A stretch of 39,576 nt of DNA from a virus. Of the stretch, positions 34,501 to 39,576 are shown piece by piece. The notes beneath the pieces are model-generated. The model had not been told where the DNA came from. It did no database searches and saw only the letters and a list, made by a program, of their open reading frames with translations. The stretch lies in IMG/VR virus record IMGVR_UViG_3300031857_000497, positions 1 through 39,576 of that record; one strand, 5' to 3'. Made by a program: the position numbers and the translations under genes. Positions within the stretch are counted from its first letter, which is position 1, and each line of letters starts with the position of its first letter.

Positions 34501-35634
34501 GATTGTTTTGAAGGAACTGGAATTGGAAGATTACATCATCCTTTCTTATACGGAACTGACATACTTCCTGGTATGCGTAAAAAATCTATAAAGGGTTTGT
34601 TTAATTTATCACAATCACTTGACTGTTATCATACATCTTCTACAAAAACTGTTACACAAAAAGAATACTACTATGAAGTAACTGATTGTGACGATTGTGG
34701 TAGAACTGCTTACTTTGCAGTTGCATACGGTAATTACAAAGGTTCTGGTTCAATATCAAGTGGTTATGAAAAAGATGATAGTCCAAGTAAAGCTATTTAC
34801 TCACAATACAGACTATTGACACTTGATCCACATGAGAAGAATTTTACATTCTACGATGGTGGAGAATTAAAAACTCCTGACGATATTTATGTGATAAACT
34901 ATTATCGAAATGGTTTAAGTGACAAACTTGATATTGGAAATTTTGAAATAAACATTGCAGAATTGAGTGGTAGTGGTATAGAAAATAATGTTCATACTGG
35001 CAGTAATGTTAAAGTATCTGGATCAAATCCAAATATATTATCATTGATTGATAACTCTGCAATTTTTGAAAATGAAGATACTTGTGCAAATGATGATCCA
35101 AATTATTATTATGACATTGTTAGTGGTTCACTTTCTAATGGAATACATTCCAGTGGAGAAGGAACTATACAAACAAACGAAGATTTAACAACTTACGGTA
35201 AAGTATATCCAAATTTGGGCGTTATAGTTTTAGATGGACATAAATTGAATGTTTCTGCATCATTCAATAGTGTTAGTGGAAGTGGTATCAATGGTGATAA
35301 TTCATTCAAACTATTTACAGCAATAAGTGGTGCCGCAGCTGTTGGAAAACCAATGCGTGCTAGAAATGTAAAATTCAAAACAACAAATCATTATTTTGTT
35401 AGAATACCATCAGGTGAGGCAAACTACAGCACCAATCCAACTTATGTTTATGATTCAGGTGAAAATAAAGGAAAAATAAAAAATGCGTGCTTTATTGATA
35501 ACCCAATGACTTACATAACAACCGTTGGTTTGTATAATAGTAAACGAGATTTGATTGCAGTTGCTAAATTGAGCAGACCAATAAAGAAAACAAAAGAAAA
35601 TGATGTTTTAATAAAAATAAGATTGAATTGGTAA
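31540..35634 (+). CDS. Large multidomain tail protein ending in fibre-domain paralogue 3
   Basis: In order along 1364 residues: a helical N-terminus (1-110); a calcium-loop-like DTNGDGVLDEV (about 125-135, similar to EF-hand/dockerin or thrombospondin loops); a Gly-rich, low-complexity part (about 180-320, with MGAAGAAGAPLY near 330); a central beta-rich part with a (GT)6 linker around residue 640; a segment with several cysteines (e.g. NPCGCDEVE near 920); and from about residue 1012 a full fibre-domain copy (YYYEVTDCDDCGR through YITTVGLYNSKRDLIAVAKL). This last part is very like the protein at 29313. Probably a trimeric fibre or baseplate-to-fibre protein; receptor binding is not shown. 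A short SD-like AAGGAAAA precedes the ATG. Confidence 0.65.
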   Translation: MDVLLNDTLRSLLNNAINGIRNNDLNSIIAAIDYLDTLIANANFAMGNPYLSQNDSMAVTNTRLREIYLQYRLLLDVYRVYLQQTGGNVVYTTWLATRNSSSPFNNETPANYVNRQQPIWYVAMDTNGDGVLDEVVPEIDGSNRTKNWADSTTMSAGLYRMLRDTVEPSGGGLSGRTVRKKKGKLGGSKVGEKISEMGSIDFVDGTYFDPIGVDAPGSDFVSGGGIVYEGEGMRDPRTGELIPTGGTNFGGGRPTEDLIRRQRLAEEYRRTRGQVLTTGGVGQLNLSGAQIGTTSARLGVGGNIPIVPLGFNFGTPLSNAINVSPMMAPMGAAGAAGAPLYSTSATPSLFSSAPGLMQSTLGLTAGVPPALTAANTPGSAAALVNLGSCVPLYSFKIRQKNSSNNPRRFYGFNIKPTPLLDISMVSACPGGTATTLFTVTIDPNIYYNFAENSRGDIQIVNGQNSTQNSVGKIKYNYYYDFVSILQKIYEKVTEIEVLPGEIVYDNITEQLLNGILPFVSGNTGILSNFPRLPKEETFFKSGPILTGFATTLPKIVQDYDYAGINWYQDTAERFASGMNIVENFFYMARTEYGAISYQDVVTNTTLAGRYPTNDRLNNTITSLIDSKITGEVENLSTGTGTGTGTGTGTIDNGFGVIDQNGDTLITSDKFRGQYDDRFYGRLTWNFNIASSVDCTSPYYRSSASVQGQMWNIVLDDQFGTSDYEYPSALTSQNLLNLNSINPTTGEVTGPIVDILRSNIDVKTLQTNYGLIPSLSVRGTTFETIPNNPCLEGIPSTYNWGVKRIKKVPFKIFCQQPGLGRVEINYRTKGSDIWNWVVSELKKSSGFGARQNPNGELLTTKDGYFYSEATETVLITGRFPGEPGTSWKQYDSIQLNRSNQNCLPVETVESSWRVDLDNPCGCDEVEVLTHYLTYPEISFKNPLDDNPTVYASQKILNPRFLAPEPGSKAASYGLTVGQSLTDNRRQKPDCFEGTGIGRLHHPFLYGTDILPGMRKKSIKGLFNLSQSLDCYHTSSTKTVTQKEYYYEVTDCDDCGRTAYFAVAYGNYKGSGSISSGYEKDDSPSKAIYSQYRLLTLDPHEKNFTFYDGGELKTPDDIYVINYYRNGLSDKLDIGNFEINIAELSGSGIENNVHTGSNVKVSGSNPNILSLIDNSAIFENEDTCANDDPNYYYDIVSGSLSNGIHSSGEGTIQTNEDLTTYGKVYPNLGVIVLDGHKLNVSASFNSVSGSGINGDNSFKLFTAISGAAAVGKPMRARNVKFKTTNHYFVRIPSGEANYSTNPTYVYDSGENKGKIKNACFIDNPMTYITTVGLYNSKRDLIAVAKLSRPIKKTKENDVLIKIRLNW
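33451..33486 (+). repeat. Six hexanucleotide GGNACN repeats encoding a Gly-Thr linker
   Basis: GGAACG, GGAACA, GGAACC, GGCACA, GGAACT, GGAACA follow in tandem and encode (GT)6 in the 1364-residue tail protein. Such simple repeats can expand or contract, changing linker length. Confidence 0.9.
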
Positions 35635-35635
35635 T

Positions 35636-36076
35636 ATGATAACTGAGTCCGAAATAATAACAACTTTATCTGGATCATTTTTAGGAGACTACCCATCCGT
35701 TTTACCAGATATGGATGCTAGAACTATTGCTTTGAATCTTTTTAGAAAAATTTTTAATATAGATATAAACGGATCAGTAGATTCAATTTTATTCTATGAG
35801 GCAATAAATACAAATCCAAATGCATTATCTTCTATACATTTGACAAGATTGGATAAGGCAATTTCAAATTTGGAAGATTTAGTAGATACATTACCGCGAA
35901 CCGTTCAAAAATTACCTTTCATAATAGATGCTGAAAATTTAGAAAAATCTCCTATCGGTGTTACTATTACTGATGAAGTAAGGGCAGCTCTTATTCAAGA
36001 AAGAAATAGATTGGGTGAGATATTTAGAACTTTGGCAAACGTTCCAACTGTTTTATCAACAACTTTAATAAATTGA
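35636..36076 (+). CDS. Hypothetical small helical tail-region protein
   Basis: Unrecognised 146-residue protein, largely helical (e.g. HLTRLDKAISNLEDLVDTLP at about 68-87 and DEVRAALIQERNRLGEIFRT near 117-136). It is packed 1 bp after one paralogue-bearing gene and 1 bp before the next, so it is likely an assembly partner or connector of the fibre proteins. No SD is obvious in the tight junction, so translation is probably coupled. Confidence 0.6.
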   Translation: MITESEIITTLSGSFLGDYPSVLPDMDARTIALNLFRKIFNIDINGSVDSILFYEAINTNPNALSSIHLTRLDKAISNLEDLVDTLPRTVQKLPFIIDAENLEKSPIGVTITDEVRAALIQERNRLGEIFRTLANVPTVLSTTLIN

Positions 36077-36077
36077 T

Positions 36078-37358
36078 ATGAATGTATTAAGCTTTCAAAT
36101 AAACAAGTATCTTCTTGAAATGATACGTTCATATGTTAAGTTTCAAGTTGATAATGGTTTTCCACCAAAAGATTCATATAGAGCGGTGATAAACAACGAT
36201 GTTGTTACATTTTTATTAGAATCACCTCAATCTGCACCTGCTCCTCCAGAAGTTCCTTTGTTTACTCTAAAATCAAGAGTATTCAAAAAATTTAGATCAC
36301 CAAGAGATTATTCAATAGTTCAACAAAAATATAGAAAATATGGTTTATTCAAATTTAGAGGAGAAAGAGTAAATACATTTTACACATCTTCTACATTTGG
36401 TGATTCAAGATATTTTTTAAGGATGATGTCTTCTCCTGAAAATGAACAGAATTGTGAGACTCTTTGTGATATAACATACGGTCATATAAATGGATCTGGA
36501 TCTGGTTATTATGCCGATGAATTTACAAAAGTTTATCCATCAAAAATAATTTTCAAAAATTATTTGATGGAGTATTTTCATACAACAGAGGGAAAAATTC
36601 CATTTAAGAATGGAAAAAATGGTGATTATTTTTATGCTATAAATTTCAATAGAAATCTTTTTCCAGAGATGATAGATCCTGGAAATATACAAATAACTCT
36701 TGCACCACTTTCATCTAGTGTGAATCAGTTATACAATACTGGAAGTAATTTTTATCCTCATCCAACATCGGATAAAATATACACATTGATTGATGATTCA
36801 GAAGATTTGGCAGATGCAAATACGTTAAGAAAGGAATTACGAGAGTATTATTATTTGATGTCTGGATCATTAAATGATGGTATTTATGGTAATAAAGAAG
36901 ATGATGCTTGGGGTATATTTTTTCCGAGAAAGGGCATAATTGTATTAGATGGTGTAGTTTTAGATCAATCTTGTTCATTGAATACAGTTACCGGTTCTTT
37001 TGACGGTGACAATATAAGAAAATTTTTCATGTCAATTAGTGCATCATGTAACACAACAACAAATAGACCTATAACGGGATCTTGGTATGCTAGAGCTTCC
37101 GAAGAAGTAAAAACACAAACATACTTTTGTAGATTGCGTGAATATGAATTTAATTACAGCAACAATTATACATATTTATCTGGTAGTTATGGTGAATTTA
37201 GACATAAACAATTTATGGACAGTCCTATCTCATATATCACATCTGTTGGTTTGTATAACGATGATCGTGAATTGATTGCAGTTGGTAAATTACCAAAACC
37301 ATTATTGAAAAAACCAAATGAAGAACACGTTATTCAAGTAAAATTAAGGTTAAACTGA
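36078..37358 (+). CDS. Tail fibre-domain paralogue 4
   Basis: 426 residues with an N-terminal unique part (1-110, helical start LSFQINKYLLEMIRSYVKF) followed by a complete copy of the shared domain: ITYGHINGSGSGY, PSKIIFKNYLMEY, YFYAINFNRNLFPEMIDPGN, NTGSNFYPH, YTLIDDSEDL, LMSGSLNDGIYG, FFPRKGIIVLDGVVLD, LNTVTGSFDGDN, FFMSISAS, YFCRLREYEFNYSNNYTYL, SYITSVGLYNDDRELIAVGKL. It starts 1 bp after the preceding gene and ends 1 bp before paralogue 5. The unique N-terminus probably sets where this copy docks. Confidence 0.65.
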   Translation: MNVLSFQINKYLLEMIRSYVKFQVDNGFPPKDSYRAVINNDVVTFLLESPQSAPAPPEVPLFTLKSRVFKKFRSPRDYSIVQQKYRKYGLFKFRGERVNTFYTSSTFGDSRYFLRMMSSPENEQNCETLCDITYGHINGSGSGYYADEFTKVYPSKIIFKNYLMEYFHTTEGKIPFKNGKNGDYFYAINFNRNLFPEMIDPGNIQITLAPLSSSVNQLYNTGSNFYPHPTSDKIYTLIDDSEDLADANTLRKELREYYYLMSGSLNDGIYGNKEDDAWGIFFPRKGIIVLDGVVLDQSCSLNTVTGSFDGDNIRKFFMSISASCNTTTNRPITGSWYARASEEVKTQTYFCRLREYEFNYSNNYTYLSGSYGEFRHKQFMDSPISYITSVGLYNDDRELIAVGKLPKPLLKKPNEEHVIQVKLRLN

Positions 37359-37359
37359 T

Positions 37360-39099
37360 ATGTCATTTCAAGGTCAAAATAGTAATTTAACTTTTACACA
37401 TAAGCGGTTAAAAGCTGGCGATTTTACAATACGCCCATTTGAAGTTAATAAATTATGGAAAATATCATCTATTCATCCGGAAGTAGAACATTATCAAAAA
37501 TTTGGAATACAAGTATATCGTGCGTTCTATCCTGAAAATCACAAGTATTTTGGTAACGTTGCAAATATATCGTCTTCCTTATATGAAAGAATTTTTACAA
37601 CACAGAGTTTAGATCCAAAAATTTTATGGTATTATTTGGATCATAATTACTATACAGAATATGACAACATAAAACAACCAACTTTTTTAACGGATGATAG
37701 TCAGATAACATATATTGCAGAATCCGCTTCTTTGTTTGTAATTCCAGTTGGTGTATTCGGCGAGGGTATCAAAAAGAAATCGGTTAGTTTAGTAAATTAC
37801 AATTCAAATCCTTCTTACGAATACACATTAGTGGACGATGGATTTGGTAATTTAAGAGACACATCTTTTGATGAAACAAAAATAGTAAATGTTGATAATT
37901 GTATGATGTATGTTGGATTTAACGAAAAATATCGTGAATACAATATGCCAAATAATAAATTGGATTTTGTATTAGATATGGCACCACATCGTAATACAAT
38001 AAATGTTTACAATAAAAAAAATATAACATATACTCCTGGTATATCAGTATCGGGATCAAATACCCCAACCGGAGTTGCTGCTCATATTAGCGGTTCTTAT
38101 TTTAGAGTTAATCCAAAATTAGATTTTAATTTTAATAAAAATGATAATTTTGCTTTTAGTTTTTGGATGAAAAAAGACAGTAATCAACTTGATGGGATAA
38201 ACGGTAGAAATTATCTTTTCAACAAAAATTTAGTAAAAAAAGTATACAATGTAAATGAAACAACATTGCAACATACTTACGAGGAAGTTGAAAAAGAATC
38301 AAGTCAATATCCATTTGATATATCATATAACAATCACCTATCAACCAACAATGGAAGATTATCATTTAGACAGGGTTCTATAACTAAAATGATTGAAGTA
38401 ACATCTAGCGTTTTATCAAGTGACACTTGGTATCATGTCTTGTGTCAAAAATCAGGAAGTAAATATCAGATATGGTTAGACGGACAACTTGATGGTGAAG
38501 TTATTGATAATATGAATGATAATGTTGGTAATGAAAACTTATTTTTTATAGGTGGTAGCACAAACACATCAAGTCTTTTTTATGGAAGTTTAGATGAAAT
38601 CAGAGTGTATAATTCTGCAATTTCTGATGAACAAATTCCATATTTGGCAGATAATTCTCTAGAAACTGGTTATGCATATCAAACATCTCGTGTTGGTAAT
38701 GTCTTTTACAATACTGGATTTGTTGTCATTTCTGATCCAAGACCAAAGTATGCTAATGCATTTTTGGGTTCAAGTGGAAATTTTGATTACGATGGAATAA
38801 CTAATGGGTTTAGAGGACAATTTCGTTCAACTACTACTTTTTATGAATACGAAATTATTTGTAAAATAAGAAGAAAAGAATTTAATTTTACACAAAATCC
38901 ATCGATTCGTGTAGATGAGGCATCTACACGATCAAATGAAATTGAAAATTATGTAACATCTTCATATTTTAATCCATACATAACATCTATTGGTTTATAT
39001 GATGATAGTGATAATTTGCTTGTCATTGCTAAATTAGCAAATCCAATAGAAAAAAGAGACGATGTTGATATGAATGTCATCGTAAGGTTTGATATGTAA
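37360..39099 (+). CDS. Tail protein with LamG-like lectin and partial fibre domain (paralogue 5)
   Basis: The 579-residue protein keeps the N-terminal part of the paralogue plan, then carries a LamG/concanavalin-like module at about 262-430 (FAFSFWMKKDSN, DTWYHVLCQKSGSKYQIWLD, ENLFFIGGSTN, GSLDEIRVYNSAISDEQI). It ends in the shared unit's closing part: GNVFYNTGFVVISDP, EYEIICKIRRKEFNFTQNPS, PYITSIGLYDDSDNLLVIAKL. The middle of the family domain thus appears replaced by a lectin module, so this copy is a good receptor-binding candidate. Its stop overlaps the endonuclease start by 1 nt. Confidence 0.7.
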   Translation: MSFQGQNSNLTFTHKRLKAGDFTIRPFEVNKLWKISSIHPEVEHYQKFGIQVYRAFYPENHKYFGNVANISSSLYERIFTTQSLDPKILWYYLDHNYYTEYDNIKQPTFLTDDSQITYIAESASLFVIPVGVFGEGIKKKSVSLVNYNSNPSYEYTLVDDGFGNLRDTSFDETKIVNVDNCMMYVGFNEKYREYNMPNNKLDFVLDMAPHRNTINVYNKKNITYTPGISVSGSNTPTGVAAHISGSYFRVNPKLDFNFNKNDNFAFSFWMKKDSNQLDGINGRNYLFNKNLVKKVYNVNETTLQHTYEEVEKESSQYPFDISYNNHLSTNNGRLSFRQGSITKMIEVTSSVLSSDTWYHVLCQKSGSKYQIWLDGQLDGEVIDNMNDNVGNENLFFIGGSTNTSSLFYGSLDEIRVYNSAISDEQIPYLADNSLETGYAYQTSRVGNVFYNTGFVVISDPRPKYANAFLGSSGNFDYDGITNGFRGQFRSTTTFYEYEIICKIRRKEFNFTQNPSIRVDEASTRSNEIENYVTSSYFNPYITSIGLYDDSDNLLVIAKLANPIEKRDDVDMNVIVRFDM

Positions 39100-39506
39100 T
39101 GCGTAGAAATCAAGTTGCAATTAAACATGGTTTTCGTAGTGGGTTGGAAGATAATGTAAATGATTTGTTGAAAGAAAGTAAAAAATCATTTAGTTATGAA
39201 ACTGAAAAAATATCCTACATACAACCAGAAACTAAACACAATTATACACCAGATTTTGTTCTAACAAAAATATCTGGTCAAAAGATGTATGTTGAAACAA
39301 AGGGTAGATGGGTAAAGACAGACCGATTGAAATTTGACCTTATATTTGATCAATATCCTGAAATAGATATTCGTTTTGTATTCCAAAATCCTAATGCAAA
39401 GTTATACAAGGGAAGTAAAACAACTTATGCTCAATACTGTGATAAGAAGGGTTGGCTATGGGCAAAAAAAGAAATACCGGAAGATTGGTTAAAAGAATGC
39501 TTGTAA
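39099..39506 (+). CDS. T7-type endonuclease I (Holliday-junction resolvase)
   Basis: The 135 residues align well with T7 endonuclease I: FRSGLEDNVNDLL at the start, YTPDFVL, then MYVETKGRW, DIRFVFQNPNAKLYKGS, TYAQYCDKKGW and IPEDWLKE at the end. The PD-(D/E)XK metal site can be read as E17, D52, E66 and K68, corresponding to E20, D55, E65 and K67 in T7. The enzyme resolves branched DNA before packaging and trims recombination intermediates. T4 uses the unrelated endonuclease VII, so a T7-type enzyme in a T4-like tail block is mosaic. It overlaps the preceding gene by 1 nt, putting it under late control, which suits resolution during packaging. Confidence 0.93.
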   Translation: MRRNQVAIKHGFRSGLEDNVNDLLKESKKSFSYETEKISYIQPETKHNYTPDFVLTKISGQKMYVETKGRWVKTDRLKFDLIFDQYPEIDIRFVFQNPNAKLYKGSKTTYAQYCDKKGWLWAKKEIPEDWLKECL

Positions 39507-39531
39507 TTGTCACAAATTTTTACTATATTTG
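39501..39531 (+). promoter_or_regulatory. Bacteroidota-type promoter before the next gene
   Basis: TTG at 39501-39503, 20 nt, then TATATTTG at 39524-39531: full match to TTG-N19/21-TAnnTTTG. Transcription would begin near 39538 and read into the ATG at 39563. The first base triplets overlap the end of the endonuclease gene. Confidence 0.6.
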
Positions 39532-39537
39532 TGACAA
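39507..39537. promoter_or_regulatory. Perfect 10-bp inverted repeat over the promoter (operator or terminator)
   Basis: TTGTCACAAA (39507-39516) and TTTGTGACAA (39528-39537) are exact inverted copies separated by 11 nt. The right arm overlaps the -7 box of the promoter, as an operator would. No T-tract follows, so a terminator is less likely, although the stem and loop sizes are the same as in the terminator at 1207-1243. Confidence 0.55.
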
Positions 39538-39562
39538 GTATTATTTTACATAAAGTGTGTTT

Positions 39563-39576
39563 ATGATTAACTACGA
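39563..39576 (+). CDS. Start of a further gene, cut by window end
   Basis: ATG ATT AAC TAC at the very end, about 25 nt after the predicted start point of the promoter at 39501-39531. Only four codons (M-I-N-Y) are visible and there is no SD, so this is a position-based call with no functional content. Confidence 0.35.

Noticed and set aside
1-39576. tRNA genes, stop-codon reassignment or insertion sequences
   Set aside because: I saw no cloverleaf-like sequence with a T-loop, no in-frame stop within the conserved genes, and no transposase or terminal repeats around a mobile gene. A tRNAscan run would settle the first point.

Overview
The window is a gene-dense, AT-rich piece of a large tailed-phage genome of the T4 superfamily (contractile tail). 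All credible genes lie on the + strand, most with overlaps or gaps of a few bases and clear Shine-Dalgarno (SD) sites. T4-type hallmarks are a gp55-like late sigma factor (8709-9443), a gp5-like central spike (9798-11294), a gp25-like wedge protein (20072-20581) and a gp6-like wedge protein (20599-22488). No integrase, transposase, tRNA, rRNA or CRISPR array was seen.

The host is probably a Bacteroidota bacterium. Two intergenic stretches match the Bacteroidota vegetative promoter TTG-N19/21-TAnnTTTG with a 20-nt spacer (534-564 and 39501-39531), and one gene encodes a FISUMP domain typical of Bacteroidota and Fibrobacterota. This is inference; no host gene is present.

Layout. (1) 1-9450, accessory and regulatory part: the end of a phosphodiester glycosidase (NAGPA) gene; a self-contained cassette of promoter, exported lytic transglycosylase and terminator; small membrane and hypothetical proteins; thyX; a degenerate methyltransferase-like protein; a FISUMP protein; a Spy/CpxP-like lipoprotein with a strong terminator; a glycosyltransferase; a UvdE endonuclease; a coiled-coil membrane protein; a ClpP-type protease; and the late sigma factor. 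(2) 9455-20070, central spike and very large tail proteins, including two adjacent enzyme-bearing proteins: a leucine-rich-repeat protein with a C-terminal NAGPA-like domain and a CHAP-like cysteine peptidase. These two share an otherwise unrecognised ~55-residue module. (3) 20072-28498, baseplate wedge: gp25, gp6, two unknown proteins and a 1344-residue wedge/tail protein with a LamG-like region. (4) 28578-39099, distal tail or fibre block in which five proteins carry related copies of one C-terminal domain. (5) 39099-39576, a T7-type endonuclease I, then a host-type promoter overlapped by a perfect inverted repeat, and the first codons of another gene.

Working model: the gp55-like factor drives late transcription of the tail block, possibly from a recurring TATTTAT(A/C) element found 38-48 nt before several start codons. 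The tail carries sugar-phosphate- and peptide-cleaving enzymes plus lectin-like and paralogous fibre domains for attachment and envelope penetration, while thyX, uvdE and endonuclease I serve DNA synthesis, repair and resolution.
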